NCBI RefSeq assembly: GCF_004353915.1
Contig: NZ_SMRP01000002.1
Location: 84,564-148,563 of the forward strand
Length of the DNA stretch: 64,000 bases
DNA from: Paraburkholderia silviterrae
GTDB taxonomy: Bacteria > Pseudomonadota > Gammaproteobacteria > Burkholderiales > Burkholderiaceae
Direction: 5' to 3'
A program made the position numbers and the translations under genes. Positions 43,900 through 52,499 of this stretch are shown piece after piece. Each line of letters opens with the position of its first letter. The first letter of the stretch is position 1. The notes beneath the pieces were generated by a model. That model was not told the origin of the DNA. It was given only the letters and a program-made list of their open reading frames with translations, and made no database searches.

Positions 43900-44769
43900 A
43901 TGACAATCGATTACCACACCTTGCGCAACTGGCCGTTCAAGGGCATCGAACAGACCTACACGGCGCGCGACGCGATGTTCTATAGCCTCGCCGTGGGCTA
44001 TGGCGCGGATCCCGTCGACCCCGACGACCTCGCTTTCGTCTACGAGAAGGAACTGCGCGTGGCGCCGACTTTCGCGGTGGTGCTCGGCTTTCCCGGCTTC
44101 TGGGCGCGAGACCCGAAGAGTGGCATCGACTGGGTGCGTCTGCTGCACGGCGAGCAGGGCATCGAGATTCACAAGCCGCTGCCGCCCGCAGCCACGGTGA
44201 TCGGCCGTTCGCGCATCACGCGCGTGGTCGACAAGGGCGAAGGCAAGGGCGCGCTGCTCGAAATTGAGCGTAGCATTACCGACAAGGTCACAGGCGAGCT
44301 TTACGCCACGCTCACGCAGCTCACGTTTTGCCGCGGCGACGGCGGCTTCAGCGCGCACGGCGGCCCGAGCGACGAGGCGCCTGCCGCGCCGCCCGCGGTG
44401 CCCGAGCGTGCGCCCGACCACGTCTGCACGCTGCCCACGCGGCCGGAGTCGGCGCTGCTGTACCGCCTGTGCGGCGACGACAACGCGCTGCACGCGGACC
44501 CGCAGATCGCGCGCGCGGCCGGCTTCGAGCGGCCCATCCTGCACGGCCTCGCCACATGGGCGGTGGCCGCGCATGCGGTGCTAAAGACGCTGTGCGCGAG
44601 CGACCCGGCGCGGCTCGCACGCTTTCACGCGCGTTTCACCGCGCCGGTCTATCCGGGCGAGACCATCCGCACGGAGGTCTGGCGCGACGGCAACGCCGTG
44701 AGCTTGCGCGCGCGCGTGGTCGAGCGTGACGTCGTGGTGCTCAACAACGGCACCGCGACACTGCGCTGA
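43900..44769 (+). CDS. MaoC-like (R)-specific enoyl-CoA hydratase 2
   Basis: 289 residues. Two hot-dog units: an N-terminal one starting NWPFKGIEQTYTARDAMFYSLAVGYG and a C-terminal one carrying the hydratase-2 motif YRLCGDDNALHADPQIARAAGF with the catalytic Asp/His, then PILHGL. This is the plan of the hydratase 2 part of HSD17B4, and it matches the SDR at the head of the operon: together they would convert trans-2-enoyl-CoA to 3-ketoacyl-CoA by the R route. Confidence 0.88.
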   Translation: MTIDYHTLRNWPFKGIEQTYTARDAMFYSLAVGYGADPVDPDDLAFVYEKELRVAPTFAVVLGFPGFWARDPKSGIDWVRLLHGEQGIEIHKPLPPAATVIGRSRITRVVDKGEGKGALLEIERSITDKVTGELYATLTQLTFCRGDGGFSAHGGPSDEAPAAPPAVPERAPDHVCTLPTRPESALLYRLCGDDNALHADPQIARAAGFERPILHGLATWAVAAHAVLKTLCASDPARLARFHARFTAPVYPGETIRTEVWRDGNAVSLRARVVERDVVVLNNGTATLR

Positions 44770-44833
44770 ATGGCGCGCCTTGTATCACCGAATCCTCCTC
44801 GCAATCGCATAGACCTACGAAGGAACCGCAGTC

Positions 44834-45631
44834 ATGGCCCGTCAACCGAAACCGCTGGTGCGCTCCGATATTGCGTACAGCACACCCGATCGCATCGTCG
44901 TGCGCGGCAAGAGCCTGCCCGACGAAGTGCTCGGCCACATGAATCTGGGCGACTTCGCGTATCTGCAACTGACCGGCAAGGCCGCCACGCCGCAGCAATC
45001 CGCGATGTTCAACGCCATCGTCATCACGCTCGTCGAGCACGGCATGACGCCCAGCGCGATTGCCGCGCGCATGACCTACGCCGGCGCGCCCGAGTCGTTG
45101 CAGGCGGCCGTGGCGGCGGGGCTGTGCGGGCTCGGCTCGGTGTTCGTCGGCAGCATGGAAGGCGCGTGCCGTATGCTCTCCGAAGCATTGCCCTATGACA
45201 CACGCGGCTCACGCTGCGACGACCTCGAAGAGCTCGCGGTGGACACGGTAGCCGAGTGGCGCGCACGCGGCACGCCGATCCCGGGCCTGGGCCATCCGCT
45301 GCACAAGCCCATCGACCCGCGCACGCCGCGATTGTTCGAGCTTGCGGCGCAAAACGGACTGTCGGGCGATTATGTGAGGCTCATGCAATTGATCGGCGCC
45401 GAAGCCGAACGCGTCTCGGGCAAGCCGTTGCCGATCAACGCCACGGGCGCCATCGGCGCGATTTGCTGCGAGTTCGGCTTCCCGTGGCGCATCGTGCGCG
45501 GCTTTGGTGTGATGGCGCGCGCGATCGGGCTCGTCGGGCATCTGCTCGAGGAAGGCGAGCGGCCCATGTCGTTCGAACTGTGGCAACGTGTTGAGGATGA
45601 GGCGTCCGCGCATCTGCGCGGCGAGGCCTGA
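44834..45631 (+). CDS. citryl-CoA lyase / citrate synthase-like protein
   Basis: 265 residues, shorter than citrate synthase (~430). Carries the C-terminal large-domain features: SMEGACRM, PGLGHPLHKPIDPR (active-site His), LPINATGAIGAICCEFG and the final GLVGHLLEE. This resembles stand-alone citryl-CoA lyases, which cleave a citryl-type CoA thioester to acetyl-CoA and an oxoacid. AAGGA precedes the ATG. Placed between two hydratases, it may act on a product of theirs. Confidence 0.83.
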   Translation: MARQPKPLVRSDIAYSTPDRIVVRGKSLPDEVLGHMNLGDFAYLQLTGKAATPQQSAMFNAIVITLVEHGMTPSAIAARMTYAGAPESLQAAVAAGLCGLGSVFVGSMEGACRMLSEALPYDTRGSRCDDLEELAVDTVAEWRARGTPIPGLGHPLHKPIDPRTPRLFELAAQNGLSGDYVRLMQLIGAEAERVSGKPLPINATGAIGAICCEFGFPWRIVRGFGVMARAIGLVGHLLEEGERPMSFELWQRVEDEASAHLRGEA

Positions 45632-45662
45632 TCCCGATCCATTGCCGCTACGGAGGATTGCA

Positions 45663-46523
45663 GTGTCCCAGTCAGAACCGGAAGTCCCGCAAGCCTTGCC
45701 GCTCGAGGCGTGGCTCGACAAGACCGAAACGCTCAGCGACGAGATCACGTCGTTCCCGCTGCGCGCGCTCGCGGCGACGCTCGACCGCGATGCGCCCGGC
45801 AACGCGGTGCCGCCGCTATGGCACTGGCTCTATTTCCTGCCGGTGGCGCCGCTCGCGCAAGTGGGCGCGGATGGCCACCCGAAGCGCGGTGGCTTCCTGC
45901 CGCCCGTTGCGCTGCCGCGCCGTATGTGGGCGGGCGGCCGCCTCACGTTCCACGCGCCGCTGCACGCGGGCAAGACCGCACAGCGCACCTCGACGATCGC
46001 GAGCATCGAAGACAAGACCGGGCGCAGCGGCCGGCTCGTGTTCGTGACGGTGCAGCATCGCTACGAAGCGGCGGGGGCGCTGTGCATCGAGGAAGAGCAC
46101 GACATCGTCTATCGCGACGTCCCGCAGCCCGGTGCGAGCGCGCCGAAGCCCATGGTGGCGCCGCCGGGGCATACGTGGTCTCGCACGCTCGTGGGTGACC
46201 CCGTCCTGCTGTTTCGCTATTCCGCGCTCACCTTCAACGGTCATCGCATTCACTACGATTTCCCGTACGTCACGCAGGAGGAGGGCTATCCGGGGCTCAT
46301 CGTGCATGGGCCGCTCATTGCCACGCTGCTGCTCGATCTCGTGCATCGCGAGCGCCCGGACGCGAGCGTCGCTTCGTTCGCGTTTCGCGCGGTGCGTCCC
46401 ACCTTCGGCGGCAACGCGTTCACGCTATGCGGCAGGCCGGCCGACGATGGCCGCTCGGTCGAACTGTGGGCCAAGGACCACGAGGGCTATCTGACGATGC
46501 AGGCCACCGCGACGTTCTACTGA
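45663..46523 (+). CDS. FAS1-like dehydratase domain protein (mesaconyl-CoA hydratase-like)
   Basis: 286 residues from a GTG with GGAGG seven bases upstream. Double hot-dog architecture: an N-terminal FAS1-like dehydratase domain (HWLYFLPVAPLAQVGADGHPKRGGFLPPV) and a C-terminal MaoC-like part with NGHRIHYDFPYVTQEEGYPGLIVHGPL. This arrangement is known from mesaconyl-C4-CoA hydratase and related itaconate/citramalate enzymes. It hydrates a branched unsaturated dicarboxyl-CoA in those pathways; the substrate here is inferred. Confidence 0.83.
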   Translation: MSQSEPEVPQALPLEAWLDKTETLSDEITSFPLRALAATLDRDAPGNAVPPLWHWLYFLPVAPLAQVGADGHPKRGGFLPPVALPRRMWAGGRLTFHAPLHAGKTAQRTSTIASIEDKTGRSGRLVFVTVQHRYEAAGALCIEEEHDIVYRDVPQPGASAPKPMVAPPGHTWSRTLVGDPVLLFRYSALTFNGHRIHYDFPYVTQEEGYPGLIVHGPLIATLLLDLVHRERPDASVASFAFRAVRPTFGGNAFTLCGRPADDGRSVELWAKDHEGYLTMQATATFY

Positions 46524-46557
46524 GCCTGACCACCCTGCGCATTTCGATCATGTTCCC

Positions 46558-47985
46558 ATGAATCCAGCCATGACAGACCACCCCAGCCGCACGCTTGCGG
46601 CCTTTGCCGCCACGCTCGACTTCAACGCCATTCCCGCGCCCGTCGTCGAGCGTGCCGTCAATCTCTATGTGGACTGGCTCGGCTCCGCGCTCGGCGGCAC
46701 AGGCGCGCGCCCGGTCGAGACCATTGCGCGCTTCGCGCGCGCGGCGCGCGGCGCGCAGAGCCCTCAGGACGCATGCGACGTCGTGATCGACCGCAGCCGC
46801 AGCACGCCGTATTTCGCGGCCATGACGAACGCCGCCGCCTCGCATTTCGTCGAGCAGGACGACGTGCACAACGGCTCCGTGTTCCATCCCGCAACCGTGG
46901 TGTTCCCGGTCGCGCTGGCGCTCGCGCAGGCGCTCGGCGCTTCGGGGCGCGAGTTCATCGCGGCCTCGGTGGCGGGTTATGAAGTGGGCATCCGCGTCGG
47001 CGAATTCATGGGACGTTCGCACTACAAAATATTTCACACGACCGGCACGGTCGGCACGATTGCGGCGGCCGCAGCGGCGGCGCGCCTCTTGAAGCTCACG
47101 CCCGGGCAGATGCTCGATGCGTTCGGCTCGGCGGGCACGCAGGCGAGCGGACTGTGGGAGTTCCTGCGCGACGCGGCCGACTCCAAGCAGCTGCACACGG
47201 CCATGGCCGCCGCCAACGGGCTGATGGCGGCCCAGCTGGCCGCCGACGGCTTTCGCGGCGCGCAGCGCATTCTCGAAGGCGCGCAGGGCATGGCCGCGGG
47301 CATGTCGAGCGATGCTGACCCGGCCAGGCTCGTCGATCGCCTCGGCGAACGCTGGGCGACAGTCGAGACCTCGTTCAAATATCACGCGGCCTGCCGCCAC
47401 ACGCATCCAGCCGCCGACGCATTGCTCGCCGCGATGGCCGAGCACCGGCTCGCACCCGACGATATCGTCGCGGTGACCGCGCACGTGCATCAGGGCGCCA
47501 TCGACGTGCTGGGCAGCGTGACGGTGCCCAGCACGGTCCATCAGGCGAAGTTCAACATGGGCACGGTGCTGGGTTTGTGTGCGTATCGCGGCTATGCGGG
47601 CGTGAACGAATTCGAGCACGGCTATGCACAAGCGGAGATTGCCGCGTTCCGCGAGCGCGTGACGATGGCGCTCGACGAAGAGGTGGACCGCGCGTATCCG
47701 GCGCGCTGGATCGGCAAGGTGAGCGTGACCACGCGTGACGGCCGCACGCTCTACGCGCGCGTGGACGAGCCGAAGGGCGACCCCGGCAACACGCTCTCGC
47801 GCGACGAGCTGGCGACGAAGTTCGTGCGTCTTGCCGCCTTCTCGCAGGCGGCGAGCGAAGAAGAGGCGCGCGCGCTGCTGGACGACGCGTGGCGCATTGC
47901 GGATGCCGGGCGGGTGGGTGCGCTTTTCGGAGCGAGCGCTGTTGCCAGCTCGAACGCGAACGCCGCGTTGAAGGTGCCAGCATGA
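46558..47985 (+). CDS. MmgE/PrpD family protein
   Basis: 475 residues from MNPAMTDHPSRT (an internal ATG at 46570 is equally possible; neither has a strong ribosome binding site). Family features: LYVDWLGSALGGTGA near the N-terminus, EQDDVHNGSVFHPATVV with the catalytic Asp/His, HTTGTVGTIAAAAAAARLL, and KYHAACRHTHPAADA. Relatives are 2-methylcitrate dehydratase and cis-aconitate decarboxylase, acting on tricarboxylic or C5 acids. Its stop overlaps the CitE remnant (ATGA). Confidence 0.9.
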   Translation: MNPAMTDHPSRTLAAFAATLDFNAIPAPVVERAVNLYVDWLGSALGGTGARPVETIARFARAARGAQSPQDACDVVIDRSRSTPYFAAMTNAAASHFVEQDDVHNGSVFHPATVVFPVALALAQALGASGREFIAASVAGYEVGIRVGEFMGRSHYKIFHTTGTVGTIAAAAAAARLLKLTPGQMLDAFGSAGTQASGLWEFLRDAADSKQLHTAMAAANGLMAAQLAADGFRGAQRILEGAQGMAAGMSSDADPARLVDRLGERWATVETSFKYHAACRHTHPAADALLAAMAEHRLAPDDIVAVTAHVHQGAIDVLGSVTVPSTVHQAKFNMGTVLGLCAYRGYAGVNEFEHGYAQAEIAAFRERVTMALDEEVDRAYPARWIGKVSVTTRDGRTLYARVDEPKGDPGNTLSRDELATKFVRLAAFSQAASEEEARALLDDAWRIADAGRVGALFGASAVASSNANAALKVPA

Positions 47986-48128
47986 GCACCGCGCTCGCGC
48001 GTTCGTACCTGTTCGTGCCGGGCAACCGGCCCGAGCGCTTCGAGAAGGCGCGCGCGGCGGGCGCCGACGGCAAGAGGGTCGGCATGCCCGTGATCCTCAA
48101 GGCGAGACGCGTGCTGGGGATCGCCTGA
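47982..48128 (+). pseudogene. internally deleted CitE/HpcH-HpaI family lyase (48 aa)
   Basis: Residues 1-28 (STALARSYLFVPGNRPERFEKARAAGAD) are the exact start of citrate-lyase-beta/citramalyl-CoA-lyase proteins, where VIVDLEDAV should follow. Instead DGKRVGMPVILKARRVL, the usual C-terminal tail of the same family, comes next. About 220-240 internal residues are gone and the frame is kept. The deletion point is near 48068. The metal-binding and active-site residues are absent, so no lyase activity can remain. It begins inside the MmgE/PrpD stop and ends the operon. Confidence 0.82.
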
Positions 48129-48205
48129 GCGCAGGATCGCCAGGGCGAAAGAACGCGGGTTTTTCCGGCGTTTTATGCGTCGTCGCTATCGAAGCGATGT
48201 GTCGG

Positions 48206-49207
48206 CTATGTCTGCGTCAAGGGCTTCTTGCGCATGAAGCGCAGCGCGAAACGCACGAGCTTCGGCATGGTCTCCGGGCGCAGCAGGCGCGTGTCGTAGC
48301 CCGCGAAGCGCCGGTCGTTTTCTTCCAGACACAGGCGCATGAGATCGGGCACGCTGATGTCCACGTCCGAGACCGATTGCGCGCCGTTCACCGTGAAGTT
48401 GTGGTCCTGCCGATGCTCGTTGCCTTCGGCGTCCATCGTGCGCGCGAGGCCGATGCGCTCCCAGCCCAGAAACACCCACACGCGCGCCACCTTCAGCTCG
48501 AAAAGCGCGCGCCGCCACCACGAAAGCCGCGCGCGGTGCCACGCCACCCAGTTCGCGAAGAGCAGGATATGGCGGCACTCTTCCTGCATCACGGGCTCGA
48601 ACGTGTCGATGAGCTCGGGCGGGAACAGGCCCGAGCGCTTCGCGACTTCGAAAAGGCCGAACGCGAAGAAGCTGTCCACGGATTCGCTGTAGCCCGTCAC
48701 GAGATAGGCCCACTCGGTGTCCTTGGGAAACACATAGGGCGGCTCGCTCGCGAGCGCGATGCTATAGGCTTGCACCATGCGCGAAAGCACTTCCTTATGA
48801 CGGTTTTCTTCCCAGGCGTTGAGCGCGAGCACCGCGCGCATGTCCGGGTCGTCGACCGTCGCGGCATAGGCCGCCATGCGCAGTCGCGCCTTGCCTTCGG
48901 TCTGCACCGCGATGTCCCAGATGGGCAGGTCGACGATGCGCTTGAGCGCCGCTGGCTCGAGCCTGGGCCATTCGAGCACCGAAGGCCGGTACGGGTTGAA
49001 GGTCTCGCGGAACATGCGGCACGTCTCGCGGCGGTGCGCGTCGGAACCCGGCGTCAGCGGGCCACTCTCGCGGCTCGTCCAGTGGCGTGTGTTGTGTTCG
49101 GCGGCGTCGAGCGCCGCGCGGTCAGGGTGCTCACTGGGCAGTTGCGGCGCATTGAAATCGGGGATCAATTGCGCCGTATCGAAGGTGTCGAGTACCTGGT
49201 CGTCCAT
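48206..49207 (-). CDS. ferritin-like diiron protein
   Basis: 333 residues, mostly helical. Two EExxH motifs (EENRH at 133-137 and EECRH at 209-213) with additional Glu at about 104 and 175 give a complete diiron ligand set of the ferritin-like/AurF-like type. Such proteins are often oxygenases or hydroxylases; the substrate is unknown. It converges on the CoA operon and is followed on its upstream side by the zinc-ribbon gene, 74 bases away on the same strand. Confidence 0.8.
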   Translation of the reverse strand: MDDQVLDTFDTAQLIPDFNAPQLPSEHPDRAALDAAEHNTRHWTSRESGPLTPGSDAHRRETCRMFRETFNPYRPSVLEWPRLEPAALKRIVDLPIWDIAVQTEGKARLRMAAYAATVDDPDMRAVLALNAWEENRHKEVLSRMVQAYSIALASEPPYVFPKDTEWAYLVTGYSESVDSFFAFGLFEVAKRSGLFPPELIDTFEPVMQEECRHILLFANWVAWHRARLSWWRRALFELKVARVWVFLGWERIGLARTMDAEGNEHRQDHNFTVNGAQSVSDVDISVPDLMRLCLEENDRRFAGYDTRLLRPETMPKLVRFALRFMRKKPLTQT

Positions 49208-49281
49208 CTGAAAGCATCTCCAGACAAGGCTTATAGCGGTGGTCCTGTTTGATGGCTACTGCGTTGAGGTAGGCAATTTTG

Positions 49282-50388
49282 TCATCGATGCGCCGAATTC
49301 GCTCCGGAGTCGACATGTTCCGCGTCCGCCCCTTTGTCATCCGCGTGCGTCACATGCGTGCCGCATTGATTGCAGAACGGGAAGAAGGCGAAATTACGCG
49401 CGCCGCACGTGCAGACTTCGAAGAGCCTCAGCCCGCAGTGAATGCAGAACGATACCTGGTCGCCGCCCAGATGCCACGGCTTGTCGCAAGACGGGCACAG
49501 CTTCTTCTGATAAGCGCTGATGGCCTTTTCGTAGACCACGGCGCGTGCGCGCTCGCTCTGGCTCTGCTCCATTTCGGCGCGCTTGCGTTCGACGTAGCGC
49601 TGGAACGCGCGCAGCATGTAGAGCCCCGCGAATACCGTGAGCGCGATGCCCACGAGCACGCGCACATAGCCGCCGAAATCGGGCAGATACGGCACGAGTT
49701 CGACGAAGAACGCGCACAGCGCGAACAGGCCGAAGCCATAGATGAAAGGCCAGTAGCGGCTCTTGCGATGGCGGATGAAAAGCCACACGGCCACGAGCAG
49801 GATCGGCAGCGTGAGCGCGAGACGCCAGCCGAACACCGTGAGTTCGTAGCGCCGCTGTGCGGCGGCGTAGCGCGCGTCGGCCTCGGTTTGCAGGTGCGCG
49901 AGCTGGGCGCTCAGTTGCTCGCTGCGGGCATCGAGCGCGCGCTGCTGGTCGGCTAACTTGTCGCGCTGGCGCTGCCAGTCGCTTGCGCTCGCCTGCAGCA
50001 AGTCGAGCTTGCGCGTGCGCGCGAGCAGTTCGATGTCGTTGCGGCTGTCGCCCGTTGCCGTGCGCGTTGCGAGCCAGTTGCGCAGGCTTTCCTGGGCTTC
50101 GCGATAGTCGGTGTTCGCACGGTCGTTCGCGATGCGCAGCGTCTGCGCCTTGTCGTTGAGCGCGCTGCGCTGGCGCTCGAGATCGCGCGTTTGCGCCTCG
50201 AGCGGCGCAATGGCCGCGTTGTCGACGAATTGCTCGCTGCGCGGCGGTCCGCCTTGCGGGGCGAACATGAGGTCGCGGATCACGAGACTGCCGAGCATGT
50301 TCAGGAACATCGCGAACACGATGGCGATGATCCACGAGGCAATCTGCAACAGGCGGGCGGGCCGCGAATAAGCCTGGCTGGTGTTCAT
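49282..50388 (-). CDS. zinc-ribbon membrane protein with coiled coil
   Basis: 368 residues from the ATG at 50388. A first membrane segment (about 14-40) is followed by a long coiled coil (about 60-165, rich in Leu/Gln/Arg heptads), then two or three membrane segments (170-245), and a cytoplasmic end with two Cys4 ribbons: CPSC-CIHC (near 292-315) and CTCG-CNQC (near 323-340). A His/Asp/Ala tail follows. Function unknown. Its stop lies 74 bases before the ferritin-like gene, so the two could share a transcript. Confidence 0.75.
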   Translation of the reverse strand: MNTSQAYSRPARLLQIASWIIAIVFAMFLNMLGSLVIRDLMFAPQGGPPRSEQFVDNAAIAPLEAQTRDLERQRSALNDKAQTLRIANDRANTDYREAQESLRNWLATRTATGDSRNDIELLARTRKLDLLQASASDWQRQRDKLADQQRALDARSEQLSAQLAHLQTEADARYAAAQRRYELTVFGWRLALTLPILLVAVWLFIRHRKSRYWPFIYGFGLFALCAFFVELVPYLPDFGGYVRVLVGIALTVFAGLYMLRAFQRYVERKRAEMEQSQSERARAVVYEKAISAYQKKLCPSCDKPWHLGGDQVSFCIHCGLRLFEVCTCGARNFAFFPFCNQCGTHVTHADDKGADAEHVDSGANSAHR

Positions 50389-50788
50389 GGTGCAGTTCGA
50401 GAGTGAAGGACCGATGCAGCCGGCATCAATGTGCCGCGGCGATGCCACATGGCGTGGACCGCATTGGGGCATTGTAAAGTGCGCGGCGCTTCGGGCACGC
50501 CGTATGCGTCCAAGGGGCCCTTTCGTCAGGCACGGCGCCGCGCTGCGCGGGCTTTTGAGGCACGCGCCGCGGCGATCCACTTCGGGGGATATTGGGGGCG
50601 GGAAGAAGGCTCGGGAGGCCTTCAAGCGAGAGCAGCGGCGGTCTGCGCGCGCTATATGACACGAGCGAGCTGGGGCGCCTCGGGCCAAATGCAGAGGAAA
50701 GACCGCAGGGTGGAATGCAGCAGGGCGAACCGCAGCAGGGTGAACCGCAGCAGGGTGAAGCGCCGCGTACCGCACGCGGCGCCGCGCC
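50389..50788. other. intergenic region with a 15-bp tandem repeat
   Basis: 400 bases with no supported gene. A three-unit repeat GCAGCAGGGYGAASC runs 50717-50761 (15-bp period). One frame through it reads GEPQQ repeats but has no ribosome binding site and overlaps argO, so it was not called. Confidence 0.6.
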
Positions 50789-51415
50789 TCAGCGCAATTG
50801 GGCGAACGCGATGAAGAGCACCATGCCGCCGATTGCGCCGTCGAGCACGCGCCACGCACCGGCGCGCCGGAACAGCGGGGCGAGCGCACGCGCGCCGTAG
50901 CCGAGGCCGACGAACCACACCGCGCTCACGCACATCGCGCCAATCGCAAACGCGAGCCGGCTGCCTTGCGGCTCGCGCGCACCGGCCGTGCCGATCAGCA
51001 GGAACGTGTCGAGATAGACATGCGGATTGAGCCAGGTGAACGCGAGCGTCATCAGCATGATCGGCCAGGCGCGCTGCGCGGGCGTGTCAGTGACGCCGGG
51101 CGTGCTCGCCGTTTGGAGCACCGCATGTGTGGGCTTCACCGCGCGCCGCAGCGCGCCGATGCCGAACCACACGAGCCACGCGAGCCCCACGTAGAGCACG
51201 AGATGCACGAAAGTGGGGTAGCGCTCGACAAGCACGGAGGCGCCGCCCACCCCCGCGCCGATCAGGATGAAATCGGAAAGCGCGCACAGCAGCACGATCT
51301 TGCCGACGTGCGAGCGCAGAATGCCCTGGCGCAGCACGAAGGCGTTCTGTGCGCCGATGGTGACGATCAGGGAGGCGCACAGCGCTGCGCCATGCGAAAA
51401 AGCGAGCCAGTTCAT
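50789..51415 (-). CDS. argO: LysE/ArgO family amino-acid exporter
   Basis: 208 residues, six hydrophobic segments, starting MNWLAFSHGAALCASLIVTIGAQNAFVLRQG, the diagnostic opening of LysE/ArgO. LNPHVYLDTFLLIG (near 138-151) is the second family motif. Exports arginine or lysine across the inner membrane. Divergent from an ArgP-type LysR, the usual regulator of this exporter. Confidence 0.9.
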   Translation of the reverse strand: MNWLAFSHGAALCASLIVTIGAQNAFVLRQGILRSHVGKIVLLCALSDFILIGAGVGGASVLVERYPTFVHLVLYVGLAWLVWFGIGALRRAVKPTHAVLQTASTPGVTDTPAQRAWPIMLMTLAFTWLNPHVYLDTFLLIGTAGAREPQGSRLAFAIGAMCVSAVWFVGLGYGARALAPLFRRAGAWRVLDGAIGGMVLFIAFAQLR

Positions 51416-51590
51416 GTTGATCAAGCGGTCGGTTACTGAAATCGGGGAGCGAAGCGCAACGCGCAACGCGTCGCAGCGAGCGGGCGGGCGTTGCCGCAAA
51501 TGCCTCGACAGAGGAAGCAAACGGCGCTAGTCTGCCGCCGGAGCTCGATTAAGCAAAGCTCATTTTCTTTAACTGGATTAAGAAATTCTA

Positions 51591-52499
51591 ATGCTCGACT
51601 ACGCGCTGCTCGACGCGCTCGCCGCCGTGGTGAGACACGGCTCGTTCGACCGCGCGGCCGGCGCGCTCAACGTGACGCCTTCAGCGGTCTCGCAGCGCGT
51701 GAAGCTGCTGGAGGAGCGCGTGGGCACGGTGCTCGTGAAGCGCGGCCAGCCCTGCGTGGCCACCGCGGCGGGCGCGCTGCTGTGCCGCCACACCGAGCGC
51801 GTGCAGTTGCTCGAAGCGGAGCTGGGCGGCGGCATGCCCACCGTCGCGGACGCGCTCGACGCTTCACGCCCCACGCTGCGCGTCGCGGTCAACGACGACA
51901 GCGTGGGCACCTGGTTCATCGACGCCGTGGCGGGCTTTTGCGTCGAGCGCGGCATCCTGCTCGATCTCGTGATCGACGACCAGGACCATACGGCGCAGCG
52001 CATGCGCGACGGCAGCGTGCAGGGCGCCGTGACGACCCAGGCCGAACCCGTGCAGGGCTGCCGCTCGACGCGCCTTGGCCGCATGCGCTACCTCGCGGTG
52101 TGCTCGCCAGCGTTCTTCGAGCGCTATTTCGCCGAGGGCGTGGGGCGCGAGGCGCTGCGCCGCGCGCCGTGCGTGGAGTTCAATCCCAAGGATCAACTGC
52201 AAAAGCGCTTCGTGCGGCGTATCACGCGTGCGCAGGTGGACGCGCCGCTGCATTGGATTCCGCACGTGGCGGGTTTTCTGCGCTGCTGCGTGAGCGGCCT
52301 CGGGTGGGGCATGTGCCCCGAGCGCATGATCGCGCCGCACCTCGCGCGCGGCGAGCTCGTCGAGCTCACGCCGGGGCGCGCGCTCGACGTCGAACTCTAT
52401 TGGCAGAGCTGGCGTCTGTCGATCGGCTGGCTCGACGATTTCGGCGCGATGCTCAGGCGCCGCGCGGCCGAATTCCTCGATCAAGGGCGGGGGGGCTGA
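51591..52499 (+). CDS. argP: LysR regulator ArgP
   Basis: 302 residues. N-terminal winged helix with LDALAAVVRHGSFDRAAGALNVTPSAVSQRVKLLEERVG, typical of ArgP/LysG, and an effector domain for arginine/lysine. The divergent position next to argO supports the name. An AT-rich stretch TTTTCTTTAACTGGATTAAGAAATTCTA precedes the start, consistent with the promoter/operator region shared with argO. Confidence 0.88.
   Translation: MLDYALLDALAAVVRHGSFDRAAGALNVTPSAVSQRVKLLEERVGTVLVKRGQPCVATAAGALLCRHTERVQLLEAELGGGMPTVADALDASRPTLRVAVNDDSVGTWFIDAVAGFCVERGILLDLVIDDQDHTAQRMRDGSVQGAVTTQAEPVQGCRSTRLGRMRYLAVCSPAFFERYFAEGVGREALRRAPCVEFNPKDQLQKRFVRRITRAQVDAPLHWIPHVAGFLRCCVSGLGWGMCPERMIAPHLARGELVELTPGRALDVELYWQSWRLSIGWLDDFGAMLRRRAAEFLDQGRGG

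Noticed and set aside
50592..50900. 102-residue frame with GEPQQ repeats
   Set aside because: No ribosome binding site, overlaps argO, and its only order comes from the 15-bp DNA repeat.
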